A stretch of 64,000 bases of DNA from Paenibacillus hexagrammi. GTDB lineage: Bacteria; Bacillota; Bacilli; Paenibacillales; NBRC-103111. Positions 48,315 to 63,255 of this stretch are shown piece by piece. Position 1 is the stretch's first letter. Every line of letters begins with the position of its first letter. Location: assembly GCF_021513275.1 (NCBI RefSeq), contig NZ_CP090978.1:3038001-3102000 (forward strand), in the 5' to 3' direction. The position numbers were made by a program, and so were the translations under genes. Below the pieces are notes generated by a model. The model had not been told where the DNA came from. It saw only the letters and a program-made list of their open reading frames with translations, and ran no database searches.

Positions 48315-49550
48315 ATGCGGCAGGAGAAGTGGTATCATCATCATGCTTGGACGGGTTTAACAGCATTATGGATCATCGGATTTATAGGAGCTATCACACG
48401 ATTCATCATGGCCACTTATCAAGTCCAACTTGCTGAAGATTTGCATGTCGGTCGAGGGTTTATTTCGTTGGCATGGTCAGTGAACCTGTTGATTGCCGCG
48501 CTATGTGCGCCCATTGGAGGAAGACTGGTCGACCGTTTCGGACCTAAGACAATCATGCTAGCAGGAAGCTTACTCGGCACTTGCGGAGCAGCACTTGTTT
48601 TTCTTGGACATAATGCGCCTCTTTTCTTTTTGGGCTATGGTGTTGTCTCCGGCTTATCAGGAATCGGGGCCTCCACCGCTTATGTGCTTCTGTTCAGGTG
48701 GTTCGGCAATCACAAAGCGAAGGCTGCGGGTATCTTGAGCAGTGCTTCGTCTGTCGGTCTTGCCGTTTGCACCCCGATCTTCCTAGCGAGCAGCCGCTTA
48801 ACGTGGGAATCTGCGTTTCTCCTATCAGCACTGCTTGGTCTACTAGTTACGGTACCGATCATTCTATTCTTCATTCGTTCTGATGAAGCCAATTCCGAGG
48901 AGATTCAATCTCTTAAGCCTGACAAAAGCTTCTCAACTGCCGAACCTTCGGCTCCATCCGAATCCCGGAATTTTACCTTCTATCTTCCCTACTTCATCGT
49001 TGCTTTTGCCCTGTTTACTTGTGGGATCAACATGGGCACCGTCGAAATGAACCTTGTGGCTATTCATCAGCAGGCTGCCGTTTCACCTGGTATGATTTCC
49101 ATCTCGATGATGATTCTAGGTACGATGGAGATTGCAGGCTCGATTGTGTTCGGGACCGTCATGGATGTGATGAATAAGCGCCTTGCCATGACCATACTGT
49201 ATGGAATTCGTGTAGTTAGCTTTGCCATACTGCTGCTTCACACCCCCTGGTCCCCCATTGTATTTGCCGTAACGTTCGGCCTAACGTATTTGGGAGCCGT
49301 CCCCGGCGGCATGCTGATCGCAAACGAACTATCAAGTAAAAAGGGCCGGCTCATCGGCAGCTTACTCCTCTTTCATCAAACCGGCGGTATAGCAGGCGCC
49401 TTAGTTGGAGGAGTCTCCTACGACTTGTTCCACCATTATCAATGGTTAATTGGATTGGATGCCCTGCTCTGCGTCATGGCGACAGCGGGTTACTCCATTC
49501 TGGCAGGTAAAAATCGGATGCTAAAAGGAGTGTTCTCTCATGCAGGTTAA
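48315..49550 (+). CDS. Major facilitator superfamily transporter
   Basis: The protein is about 411 residues with twelve predicted helices. The MFS loop 2-3 motif reads GGRLVDRFGPKTIMLAG. The central loop is cytoplasmic (about residues 195-220). It resembles oxalate/formate or monocarboxylate-type transporters, but the substrate is unknown. ATG 48315 is a likely start; the frame also opens at TTG 48291. It overlaps the peroxiredoxin gene by 11 bp, and both are probably under the divergent TetR repressor, so a toxic or oxidising compound may be exported. Confidence 0.85.
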   Translation: MRQEKWYHHHAWTGLTALWIIGFIGAITRFIMATYQVQLAEDLHVGRGFISLAWSVNLLIAALCAPIGGRLVDRFGPKTIMLAGSLLGTCGAALVFLGHNAPLFFLGYGVVSGLSGIGASTAYVLLFRWFGNHKAKAAGILSSASSVGLAVCTPIFLASSRLTWESAFLLSALLGLLVTVPIILFFIRSDEANSEEIQSLKPDKSFSTAEPSAPSESRNFTFYLPYFIVAFALFTCGINMGTVEMNLVAIHQQAAVSPGMISISMMILGTMEIAGSIVFGTVMDVMNKRLAMTILYGIRVVSFAILLLHTPWSPIVFAVTFGLTYLGAVPGGMLIANELSSKKGRLIGSLLLFHQTGGIAGALVGGVSYDLFHHYQWLIGLDALLCVMATAGYSILAGKNRMLKGVFSHAG

Positions 49551-50217
49551 AGAACAATTGGAACAAGCTAAAGCGGGTTTTATGGCCAAAGTGCCTGATG
49601 CCGCACAAAGTAATATTTTTCTTCATATTAAAGAGCAGCAGCAATCCGGCATTGAATTCGGACTGAAGCAGGGCATGCATGCGCCCCCTTTTACCCTCTC
49701 GAATGCGATGGGCCAGCCGGTCACTCTGTATGACGAGCTTGCCAAAGGACCTGTTGTCTTGACGTTTTACCGCGGCAGCTGGTGCCCCTTCTGTAATATT
49801 CAACTCAGGGCCTTTCAACAGACGCTGCCCGACATTCAGAAGCTGGGTGCCACGCTTATCGCCGTCACTCCGCAGCACCCGGATCATTCGCTGTCGCAGC
49901 AGGAGAAAGAGCAGCTTAGCTTCCAAGTGCTTAGCGATCCAAACGGCCTTGTTGCGGATAGCTACAAACTGTTATTTGAATTGCCTGGCTACCTGCAGAG
50001 TACCTTCACCGATATTTTGAAAAGAGACCTTGCCGCCTTCAACAACAGCGACCGCTGGCTCCTGCCTGTTCCTGCAACGTTGATCATCGATCAAGGCGGA
50101 AAGATCCGCAGCGCTCATGTAAATCCTGACTTCATGCAGCGAGTAGATCCTTTGGAGATTTTAACTGAATTAAGAGAGCTACTTCCTAGCAGCACAGAAC
50201 AATCCTCGGTCGAATAG
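49540..50217 (+). CDS. Peroxiredoxin-like (AhpC/TSA family) protein
   Basis: This 225-residue thioredoxin-fold protein has the active-site segment FYRGSWCPFCNIQLRAFQ (Cys-Pro-Phe-Cys), as in the peroxiredoxin-like family near AhpC/TSA. It reduces peroxides or disulfides in the cytosol. The resolving and electron-donor partners are not evident. It is the second gene of the MFS operon; the overlap of 11 bp suggests coupled translation. Confidence 0.9.
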   Translation: MQVKEQLEQAKAGFMAKVPDAAQSNIFLHIKEQQQSGIEFGLKQGMHAPPFTLSNAMGQPVTLYDELAKGPVVLTFYRGSWCPFCNIQLRAFQQTLPDIQKLGATLIAVTPQHPDHSLSQQEKEQLSFQVLSDPNGLVADSYKLLFELPGYLQSTFTDILKRDLAAFNNSDRWLLPVPATLIIDQGGKIRSAHVNPDFMQRVDPLEILTELRELLPSSTEQSSVE

Positions 50218-50297
50218 CTACAGTAGCACCATAAAGCGGAGCCATGGTTCCGTAGCTGGTCGATCGCGTTTAGAGGAAGATGGATTCACAAATAAGA

Positions 50298-50340
50298 AGA
50301 AGCCCGTATCTTGACCACTTCCGTCAAGATACGGGCTTCT
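50298..50340. terminator. Bidirectional Rho-independent terminator
   Basis: An 18-bp perfect stem runs from AGAAGCCCGTATCTTGAC (50298-50315) to its complement at 50323-50340 with a 7-nt loop. It separates the convergent peroxiredoxin and beta-galactosidase genes. The T runs are short. Confidence 0.85.
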
Positions 50341-50371
50341 CCTATAATCGCTCTCTAATTAGAGCTTCATG

Positions 50372-56041
<5,670 letters not shown>

Positions 56042-56124
56042 CTATAAGTCTTTTCTGACCGCTTCTACCTCATCGCATCACCCCTAACCGTAATAAAATA
56101 GATGGAATGAAAGTTCTTACCATA

Positions 56125-56140
56125 ATTTAAACGTTTAAAT
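56125..56140. promoter_or_regulatory. Perfect palindrome, candidate LacI-type operator
   Basis: ATTTAAACGTTTAAAT is a 16-bp perfect palindrome with a central CG, 120 bp upstream of the GH2 start. On the minus strand it overlaps a TATTTA hexamer that could serve as a -10 box below TTGAAT. LacI/GalR-type repressors use such sites. No matching regulator is in this window. Confidence 0.55.
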
Positions 56141-56332
56141 AGCGAGTTTGACTGAATGAATTCAAAATAGCCGCTAAAGCTGTTTGACTTCGATTAGATA
56201 CATTTTGTATCAAACAAGACATAGAAGTAGATGTACAATCATGTTAACATAGGTTTTTTAGAAAAGAACTATAAAAATTTTCATATTTCTTTGAAATTCT
56301 TATGAAATTATGAGCATCGAGTGCCCAAATAC

Positions 56333-56361
56333 GAAAAAGAGACAAGATCGGGGACCTTGTC
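56333..56361 (-). terminator. Rho-independent terminator after speD
   Basis: On the minus strand GACAAG and CTTGTC form a short stem (56341-56361), followed by TCTTTTTCG. It starts about 10 bp after the speD stop. Confidence 0.7.
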
Positions 56362-56371
56362 ATCTGTATCT

Positions 56372-57184
56372 TCAAACGAAAACCATATTTTTTCCATAAA
56401 ATATTTCGTCCATTTCCCACTTGACGCTCTTCTCGATCTCCAGCTGTTCTTCCTTGCTGAGCGTGTCCTTCGTGTAACCGAACAAGTAGTTATTCAGATC
56501 GAATTCACGCAGCTTACACTTCGTATGAAAAATATTCTCTTGGTACACATTCACATCGATCATATGGTACATATCTTTGATTTCGCTAGGTATATAGTTC
56601 TGAATCGAGCTGATTTCATGATCAATGAACAGTTTGTGACCGCTAATATCCCGAGTAAAGCCCCGAACTCTGTAATCCATGGTCATGATGTCGGTATCAA
56701 AGGATCGGATGAGGTAGTTCAGCGCTTTAAGCGGCGAAATTTCCCCGCAGGTGGATACGTCGATATCCGCCCGAAACGTGCTGATACCTTCGTCGGGATG
56801 GTATTCCGGGTAGGTATGCACAGTAATATGACTCGTATTCAAATGACCGACAACGGCATGAGGCAGCGGCCCCGGCGACTCTTCAAACGATTCGTTGGGC
56901 GCCTTCTCGATCGGTCCTTCCGACACCAACATGGTCACACTGGAGCCTTGCGGGTCATAATCCTGTTTGGATATATTCAGCACATGCGCACCGATGATGT
57001 CGGCTACGCTTTTCAGAATAGCTGTCAGCCTGTCCGCATTGTACTGTTGGTCTATATAGGCAATGTACGCTTCCCGCTCAGTTTTGGTCTTGGTAAAGCA
57101 AATATCGTACATGTTAAAGCTTAACGATTTGGTCAAATTGTTAAATCCATGCAGCGTGATGCGCTGCTCTGACGTTAAGATCAA
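56372..57184 (-). CDS. speD: S-adenosylmethionine decarboxylase proenzyme, E. coli SpeD type
   Basis: The enzyme decarboxylates SAM to supply aminopropyl groups for spermidine. The protein is 270 residues and resembles E. coli SpeD along its length: [45 protein letters not shown] (the Ser before HIT is the self-cleavage site giving the pyruvoyl group), [12 protein letters not shown] and [14 protein letters not shown] 57184 has GGGGGAG 5 nt upstream and is the likely start. Many Bacillales carry the short SpeH form instead. It stands alone with its own terminator. Confidence 0.95.
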   Translation of the reverse strand: MILTSEQRITLHGFNNLTKSLSFNMYDICFTKTKTEREAYIAYIDQQYNADRLTAILKSVADIIGAHVLNISKQDYDPQGSSVTMLVSEGPIEKAPNESFEESPGPLPHAVVGHLNTSHITVHTYPEYHPDEGISTFRADIDVSTCGEISPLKALNYLIRSFDTDIMTMDYRVRGFTRDISGHKLFIDHEISSIQNYIPSEIKDMYHMIDVNVYQENIFHTKCKLREFDLNNYLFGYTKDTLSKEEQLEIEKSVKWEMDEIFYGKNMVFV

Positions 57185-57343
57185 CGATGCTCCCCCTTTG
57201 CTATAACGCTCATGCGTCGATTTGCTATTTCCTATAGCATGCACCCACAAAGAGAAAAATATCCATATTTCCACAATGTTTGATACATTTCGTATTTTAG
57301 CAATGGGTAAGACGAAGAATACTTGTCAAATGTCTATCCATTG

Positions 57344-57880
57344 TCAAGCCAGTTCCGGCCTTTTCAGAATACCAAGGAATTCAATCCAAGGCCCTACGTC
57401 ACTTCTGTAACGTTCCGCTATCACTCGAACAATTTGAGCCGTGTGCGTTAAATCGTGAACAGCCCATGTAGCTATCAGCTCTCGAACGCGAACCGTCCCG
57501 AAAGCAGGATGGTTCCCTGTCTGTTCAAGATCCAACTCGCTAGCAACCAACTGCCTCAGCTTCGTAATATTCCCTTGCCTGATTTTTTGAAATTCCAGCA
57601 GCTTCTGATCCTGCGTAACGTTGGAGCTTACATCCAAATGTGCGAACCTGTCAAATGGCGGGAACGGCTTGCTCTCGCCCTCCTCCAGTATAAATTGCAA
57701 TCGGGGAATCCAATTGGTCTTGTCCGCTTCGATGAGATGATCAATCACTTCCTCCGCATTCCATGTGCCTTTCCCTTCATTGGATTGCAGCCAGCCGACT
57801 GACAACCCGGACAGTAACAATGCCAATGATTGCGGTACTCGCTCCAATATTTCAATTGCTTCATCCAACTTAAAGTTCAT
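57344..57880 (-). CDS. DinB-family protein
   Basis: This 178-residue four-helix-bundle protein has the metal-binding His pattern of the DinB/YfiT superfamily: His in [15 protein letters not shown] (about residue 47), and the HDLTHTAQI pair near the end. Members are putative metal-dependent enzymes, some acting as bacillithiol transferases. GAAGGGAGC precedes the ATG by 7 nt. The specific reaction is unknown. Confidence 0.85.
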   Translation of the reverse strand: MNFKLDEAIEILERVPQSLALLLSGLSVGWLQSNEGKGTWNAEEVIDHLIEADKTNWIPRLQFILEEGESKPFPPFDRFAHLDVSSNVTQDQKLLEFQKIRQGNITKLRQLVASELDLEQTGNHPAFGTVRVRELIATWAVHDLTHTAQIVRVIAERYRSDVGPWIEFLGILKRPELA

Positions 57881-58016
57881 AAGTATGCTCCCTTCTTTTA
57901 GTAGATTCCCGGTTCTACTGGATATTTGACATCCTTATCGTAGCATAAAAAAGGTTCAATAGGCTTGACCCTCACCTTCTTAAGAAATCAATGATTCGTG
58001 CCAACATCCTGCAAGG

Positions 58017-58067
58017 AAAAAAAGACCTGAAGTCTGCATCATCCTTACGAATGGCAAACTCCAGGTC
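58017..58067 (-). terminator. Rho-independent terminator after sugar ABC operon
   Basis: On the minus strand GACCTGGAGTTTGC pairs with GCAGACTTCAGGTC with G-U pairs, followed by a T7 run (58017-58023). It lies just past the stop of the permease gene, the last of the operon. Confidence 0.8.
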
Positions 58068-58080
58068 CAGCTTACAAGCA

Positions 58081-59256
58081 TTATGCACGTTTCTTACGGG
58101 TCACAACGTCGAAAATAACGGCGATCGCCAGCACCGCACCGCGAATCATATATTGGTAGGATATTCCTATGCCTAGCAGGTTCATGCCGCTGGAAAGGGA
58201 AGCCATGACAATCGCGCCGATGATGGAGCCCGTTACTTTCCCGACTCCACCGGCAGCCGATACACCTCCCACGTAAGCGGCGGCAATCGCATCCAGCTCA
58301 AACAGCGTGCCCGCCGTCGTGGTAGCGGATTGCAGCCGGGCCGTGAACAGAATACCCGACAGTGCCGAGAGAAGACCCATTGATCCGAAAACAATGTAAG
58401 TAATTTTCTTTACGCTGATCCCGCTCAGGTTCGCCGCTTCGGGATTGCTTCCCACGGAATAAATATGCCTGCCTAACACCGTGGAGGTCGTCAGAAAATG
58501 ATAGACCGCTACGACAATCAGCACGATGATGACTGTCCAGGAAAAGCCGTTGTACCCGGCAAGAATCCACGTAATATAGGCGATAATTGCCGAGACTAAC
58601 ATGATTCTTAATGTAAATATGCCCTTGGATACAACTTCAAAATTGTACTTCAGCTTATTTCTTCGCTTGGCCAATTCGCTGTAGATATACAAGATGATGA
58701 TAACCGCGCCCAGAATCAAAGAAAGCAGATTGAGTCCGTTTACTTTGGCAATCGCAGGAATAAACCCGTTCCCGATTGCGTTAAAATGATCATCTTTAAT
58801 AATGATCGTCCCCGTCTTTTCCGTAACACGCAGAAGCGCTCCCCGGAAAACCAGCATACCCGCCAGAGAGGCTACGAATGAAGGTATACCGAACTGAGCC
58901 ACCAACAAGCCGTTGAATAATCCGACGAGGATTCCAAGAATGAGGATAATCGGTATGGTTAAGTAGAAGGGAACGCCCGCTTGTGTAAGGAGTACGGCCG
59001 CAATCGCCCCGAGAAAGCCGGCAGCGAAGCCAACGGATAAATCGATGTGCCGAATGACGATGACTAGGGTCATGCCGACTGCCAGAACCGCGATATACCC
59101 CGTCGCATCTATCAGATTGCTGATGTTACGCGACGACATGAACAGGCCGCCCGTCATGATCGAGAATGTCAGCATGATGATAAGTAAGGCAATATACATC
59201 CCGTATTCCCGAATATTATGTTTGATGAGAGATCTCGCTTCTTGTATAAATTGCAC
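58081..59256 (-). CDS. Sugar ABC transporter permease, XylH/MmsB/GguB type
   Basis: This integral membrane protein of 391 residues has about ten helices. It shows the family motif AAVLLTQAGVPFYLTIPIILILGILVGLFNGLLVAQF and a C-terminal SGILFTARL then GGVSAAGGVGKVTGSIIGA. It belongs to the D-xylose/ribose/ChvE-type importer family with fused half-ATPase partner. GTG 59256 has GGAGG 7 nt upstream. The ATPase and binding proteins are encoded upstream. Confidence 0.92.
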   Translation of the reverse strand: MQFIQEARSLIKHNIREYGMYIALLIIMLTFSIMTGGLFMSSRNISNLIDATGYIAVLAVGMTLVIVIRHIDLSVGFAAGFLGAIAAVLLTQAGVPFYLTIPIILILGILVGLFNGLLVAQFGIPSFVASLAGMLVFRGALLRVTEKTGTIIIKDDHFNAIGNGFIPAIAKVNGLNLLSLILGAVIIILYIYSELAKRRNKLKYNFEVVSKGIFTLRIMLVSAIIAYITWILAGYNGFSWTVIIVLIVVAVYHFLTTSTVLGRHIYSVGSNPEAANLSGISVKKITYIVFGSMGLLSALSGILFTARLQSATTTAGTLFELDAIAAAYVGGVSAAGGVGKVTGSIIGAIVMASLSSGMNLLGIGISYQYMIRGAVLAIAVIFDVVTRKKRA

Positions 59257-59267
59257 CTGTCTTCCTC

Positions 59268-60788
59268 CTATTGCGTTGCAAGCTTCATAATCGTTTCTTG
59301 ATCCGCCTTCTCGATCGGCAGCTCACCCGTGATCTTCCCTTCCGCCATCACATACACGCGGTCACTCATACCGAGAACCTCGCTAAGCTCCGATGAGATC
59401 ATGATGATGCTCAGGCCTTCACGAATCAGCTTGTTCATAATGGTGTAGATTTCGAACTTTGCTCCAACATCGATACCCCGTGTCGGTTCATCCAAAATCA
59501 AAAGACTGGGATTTACAAACAACCATTTGCCGAGCGATACCTTTTGCTGGTTGCCTCCGCTTAAATTCCCGACCAATTGCTCCACGGACGGAGCTTTAAT
59601 ATTTAAGGACTCTTTGTAATGATTGGATACCTTGACTTCTTCGTTCTCGTTGATGACACCTTGCGAGGCAACGCCGTATAAATTGGCAGCGGATATATTC
59701 TGCTTGATGTCCTGGATCAAAAACAGCCCGTCACCCTTACGATCCTCCGTCACATAAGCAATTCCCGCTTTAATGGCATCTTTGGGATGCTTGAACGATT
59801 TCTTTTCACCTTTTATCAGTAGCTCGCCCTGCAATTTATATGACTTTGGGTTGCCGAATACACTCTGCGCCAGCTCGGTCCGACCGGAGCCCATGAGTCC
59901 GGCAATGCCCACGATTTCGCCTTTTTTCACATAAAAATTTACATCTCTCACGACATTTCGACCTAAATTGGCATCATAAGCCGTCCAGTTCTTGACTTCC
60001 AAGACCGTTTCACCGGGCTGCTGGTGCTGCCTTTTGGGATAAATATCCTCAATCTCGCGTCCCACCATGTGCTTGATAATGACAGGCTCGGAAATTTCGC
60101 CTTCCGATGCGTCCAGCGTACAGATGGTCTGGCCATCCCGCAGCACCGTCACCTTATCTGCAATCGCAGTGACTTCCTTCAGCTTGTGGGAAATCATAAT
60201 GCTGGTAATTCCTTGCGTTTTCAACTCTCTCAGCAGCTGGAGCAGGTTCTCGCTCTCCGTTTCGTTAAGCGCAGCCGTCGGTTCATCCAGAATCAGCAGC
60301 TTGACATCCTTGCTGAGTGCTTTAGCAATCTCCACCAGCTGCTGCTTGCCTACGCCCAAATCTTTGATAAGCGCCTCCGGATTGACATTCAGCTTCACTT
60401 TGTTCAGCATCTCTTTGGCCCGGGCGATGGTCTGGTTCCAATCTACGAGAAAGCCCTTCTTCACCTCATTACCGGCAAAAATATTCTCATACACCGTCAG
60501 ATCGGGAAACAAAGCCAATTCCTGATAAATGATGGCGATCCCCGCTTTCACGCTGTCGCTGATCTTGGCGAAGTTTTGGACACTCCCCTCAAACACGATA
60601 TCTCCCGCGTAGGTTCCATGCGGATACACGCCGCTGAGCACCTTCATGAGCGTGGATTTGCCTGCCCCGTTCTCACCGATCAAGCAGTGAATCTCGCCCT
60701 TGCTCACTTTGAAATTCACGTTCGACAAGGCTTTCACTCCTGTGAACTCCTTGGAAATATGTTTCATCTCTAACAAGTATGGGTTCAT
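59268..60788 (-). CDS. Sugar ABC transporter ATP-binding protein, XylG/GguA type
   Basis: The protein is 506 residues with two ATPase cassettes. The first has GENGAGKST, LGVGKQQLVEIAKAL and LLILDEPTAAL. The second is degenerate at Walker A (GLMGSGRTEL) but keeps LSGGNQQKVSLGKWL and LLILDEPTRGIDVG. This is the RbsA/XylG/AraG pattern. It energises import of a monosaccharide. AAGGAG lies about 11 nt before ATG 60788. Confidence 0.95.
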   Translation of the reverse strand: MNPYLLEMKHISKEFTGVKALSNVNFKVSKGEIHCLIGENGAGKSTLMKVLSGVYPHGTYAGDIVFEGSVQNFAKISDSVKAGIAIIYQELALFPDLTVYENIFAGNEVKKGFLVDWNQTIARAKEMLNKVKLNVNPEALIKDLGVGKQQLVEIAKALSKDVKLLILDEPTAALNETESENLLQLLRELKTQGITSIMISHKLKEVTAIADKVTVLRDGQTICTLDASEGEISEPVIIKHMVGREIEDIYPKRQHQQPGETVLEVKNWTAYDANLGRNVVRDVNFYVKKGEIVGIAGLMGSGRTELAQSVFGNPKSYKLQGELLIKGEKKSFKHPKDAIKAGIAYVTEDRKGDGLFLIQDIKQNISAANLYGVASQGVINENEEVKVSNHYKESLNIKAPSVEQLVGNLSGGNQQKVSLGKWLFVNPSLLILDEPTRGIDVGAKFEIYTIMNKLIREGLSIIMISSELSEVLGMSDRVYVMAEGKITGELPIEKADQETIMKLATQ

Positions 60789-60828
60789 CAGTTCTAGCGC
60801 TCCTTAGCCAGTCAACTCATGGAATAGA

Positions 60829-60859
60829 GGAATAGTGATAGACGCATCTATCACTATCC
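60829..60859 (-). promoter_or_regulatory. Intercistronic hairpin between binding-protein and ATPase genes
   Basis: ATAGTGATAGA (60832-60842) pairs perfectly with TCTATCACTAT (60847-60857) across a 4-nt loop, with flanking GG/CC. No T run follows. In many sugar importers such hairpins after the binding protein protect its mRNA and lower expression of the downstream transporter genes. That role here is inference. Confidence 0.6.
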
Positions 60860-60883
60860 CGTCCAGCCTATGTTTACTTACAA

Positions 60884-61981
60884 TTACAAACCTTTAAAAT
60901 CACTCGCTTGATAATAGCCGGAATCAACAAGAGCGGATTTCACATTCGCTTTGTCAACTACGATGACATTGGTTTGCTTCGCTTTCACATCAATTTTACC
61001 GTTGTTGTAAGATCCGGTCGTTTCAGGCGTTTTGCCGTCCAGAATCGCTACAGCCATACCCATTGCGTCTTTGACAAGTGTACGAACATCTTTGAAAACG
61101 GTCATCGACTGTTTGCCGTCGATTACATACTGGATGGACGCTTTTTCGGCGTCTTGACCTGTTACGACAAAGCTGGTGATGGCTTTATCCGATGCGAACA
61201 CATCGGCGATTGAACGCGCTGTACCATCATTCGGCGCCAGGATGGCAACATCACCCTTGGCATCCGCTGCAGCCGCAGTCAAGTGGGTTTGAGCTTTGTT
61301 TTTCGCTTCATTCGCGTCCCAGTTCGTTGTTACCTGACCGACGATTTTGCTCATCTGATCGCGGGACAACTCTGCGTTACCTTGCAGCGCTACAGCTTCG
61401 CTGGAGTTCGCGATCTTAAAGGTGCCGTCAGCGATCTTAGGCTGAAGAACCGACCAAGCGCCTTGGAAGAACAGGAACGCATTGTTATCGGAAGCGGCTC
61501 CGGCGTATAAGTACAGCGGCTGGCCTTTGCCTTTGGCATGATCAACCAGGTATTGCGCTTGCGCTTTACCTACCGCAACGCTGTCGAAAGTTACATAGTA
61601 GTTCACTGCATCTGTATTTGTAATCAAACGGTCATAGGAGATGACTTGAATACCTGCTTTTTTAGCAGCTTCCACAGAAGCCGCCGCAGCATCGCCGTCT
61701 TGAGGACAAATAATCAATACTTGAATGCCTTTGGCGATCAAGGCTTCGACATTCTCTTTTTCCTTCGCGGAAGAGCCTTGGCTGAATAAGATTTCCGTCG
61801 AGTATTTCGTACCGTTCAGCGCATCCTTGAATCTTTGCTCATCCTGCACCCATCTCGGTTCATCTTTTGTAGGAAGGACGATCCCTACACTAACCTTACT
61901 GCTTTGACCGCATGCTGCTGCAAACACAGCCAGCATCATGACAATCAACATGACTGAAATCGTTTTCAAAGCGCTTTTCAT
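60884..61981 (-). CDS. Xylose/ChvE-type sugar-binding lipoprotein
   Basis: The protein is 365 residues with a lipoprotein signal (lipobox AAAC), then a type I periplasmic fold. Family segments: VGIVLPTKDEPRWVQDEQRFKDAL, GIQVLIICPQDGDAAA, GIQVISYDRLITNTDAVNYYVTFDS and VTGQDAEKASIQYVIDGKQSMTVFKD. It captures a monosaccharide for the XylG/XylH-type transporter encoded next. ATG 61981 follows GAGGGGC. It is the second of two related binding-protein genes in a row. Confidence 0.92.
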   Translation of the reverse strand: MKSALKTISVMLIVMMLAVFAAACGQSSKVSVGIVLPTKDEPRWVQDEQRFKDALNGTKYSTEILFSQGSSAKEKENVEALIAKGIQVLIICPQDGDAAAASVEAAKKAGIQVISYDRLITNTDAVNYYVTFDSVAVGKAQAQYLVDHAKGKGQPLYLYAGAASDNNAFLFFQGAWSVLQPKIADGTFKIANSSEAVALQGNAELSRDQMSKIVGQVTTNWDANEAKNKAQTHLTAAAADAKGDVAILAPNDGTARSIADVFASDKAITSFVVTGQDAEKASIQYVIDGKQSMTVFKDVRTLVKDAMGMAVAILDGKTPETTGSYNNGKIDVKAKQTNVIVVDKANVKSALVDSGYYQASDFKGL

Positions 61982-62052
61982 TTTCTTGCCCCTCTCATTT
62001 TTAATTGGCTGTAGCCGTTTACAAAAATGAGTATAGCACCCGACATTCACAG

Positions 62053-62065
62053 TGAAAGCGCTGCA
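62053..62065. promoter_or_regulatory. Possible CcpA cre-like site, one base short
   Basis: TGAAAGCGCTGCA (plus strand) matches the strong cre arm TGAAAGCG.T..CA but with 13 instead of 14 positions. On the minus strand it lies about 72 bp upstream of the binding-protein ATG at 61981, overlapping the -35 region of a TATACT promoter. Carbon catabolite control of a sugar operon would be expected. Whether the missing base is real is unclear. Confidence 0.4.
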
Positions 62066-62093
62066 TCCTAGCATTTTTTTTAGTTGATCTGCA

Positions 62094-63221
62094 CTATTTT
62101 GTCTTGTTCTTCGATTCGGCTGCGTTCCTATACACGTCTGCTCTTTGATGAAAACCGTCTGCAATAATCGTGGCATCGATATTGGTTTGATCTACCGCAA
62201 TCGGCTCCAGCAAAATGGACGGCACATCAATCTTCTTGTTATTCACTTTGCGGTCCGCATAAATCACTTCTCCCTGCGCCATCCTGACAGCTAGACTGGC
62301 CGCTGTTTCGGCAAGCTTCTCGATGGGCTTGTATACCGTCATCGTTTGTGTGCCTTCGACGATGCGCTGTGCTCCTGCAAGCTCGGCGTCCTGACCGGAC
62401 ACAGGAATTTTGCCATCCATATTCTGCTCGGCCAATGCTTGTATGACTCCGCCGGCTGTAGCATCGTTCGCAGCCACGACAGCGTCAATCTGATTATGGT
62501 TCGCTTTGAGCGCCAATTCCATGTTTGCTAACGCATTGACAGGCTTCCACTCCTTGGTGAACTGGTCGAAGACGATTTTGATATCGCCCTTATTGACTAG
62601 CGGCTTTAGAATATTCATTTGCCCCTGCTTGAACATATGTGCATTGTTATCGGTATCCGCTCCTTCAATCAGGACGTAGTTTCCTTTAGGAGCAAGGGCT
62701 ACCATGGCTTTGGCCTGAAGCTCACCTGCTTTTTCATTATCAAAAGACACATACAAATCCACATCCGAATTTGTAATTAAACGGTCGTAGGAAATCACCT
62801 TGATTCCTGCTTTATGAGCCATCTCCACAATAGCCGCGGATATTTCCGCGTTATGAGGGACCACGACCAGCACATCAACCTTATGGGAAATCAGGTATTC
62901 TGCTTGGGAGAGCTGTTTGGCGTCGTCTCCATTAGCCGCCTGCACTTCGACTTGCGCCCCCAACTTTTCCACCGCCGCTTTAAACAAATCACGATCTCTT
63001 TGCCAGCGTTCTTCGAGAAGGGTGTCAATGGATAATCCGATGACCCATTTTTTATCAGGCTGAAGAGACGCTCTTTGTTCACTCCCGGAGCTGCCGACTT
63101 GCTTCATAGGCTTGCCCGAGGATGCCAACCACACTTGCTCATCCAGCGAAGCTGAGGACCCACACAATGCCAAGACAGCCATCCATCCAATAACTCCCTT
63201 GACTACGTAACGTACCTTCAC
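62094..63221 (-). CDS. Second sugar-binding protein, XylF-like
   Basis: The protein is about 375 residues with an N-terminal hydrophobic signal (VIGWMAVLALCGSSAS; an imperfect lipobox LALC). The binding domain is closely related to its neighbour: WVIGLSIDTLLEERWQRDRDLF, KVDVLVVVPHNAEISAAIVE, KVISYDRLITNSDVDLYVSFDN and VSGQDAELAGAQRIVEGTQTMTVYKPI. GTG 63221 has GGAG 9 nt upstream. It follows the AraC-type regulator gene by 34 bp. By analogy with Paenibacillus sugar operons it may deliver ligand to a membrane sensor; this is inference. Confidence 0.88.
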   Translation of the reverse strand: MKVRYVVKGVIGWMAVLALCGSSASLDEQVWLASSGKPMKQVGSSGSEQRASLQPDKKWVIGLSIDTLLEERWQRDRDLFKAAVEKLGAQVEVQAANGDDAKQLSQAEYLISHKVDVLVVVPHNAEISAAIVEMAHKAGIKVISYDRLITNSDVDLYVSFDNEKAGELQAKAMVALAPKGNYVLIEGADTDNNAHMFKQGQMNILKPLVNKGDIKIVFDQFTKEWKPVNALANMELALKANHNQIDAVVAANDATAGGVIQALAEQNMDGKIPVSGQDAELAGAQRIVEGTQTMTVYKPIEKLAETAASLAVRMAQGEVIYADRKVNNKKIDVPSILLEPIAVDQTNIDATIIADGFHQRADVYRNAAESKNKTK

Positions 63222-63255
63222 TGCCAACCGCTCCTTCCCATCTCCGCTGAGCCCT

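Noticed and set aside
56321..57124. A 267-codon plus-strand open frame
   Set aside because: It lies antisense to speD, whose protein matches a well-known enzyme along its full length. No ribosome binding site or motif supports the plus strand.
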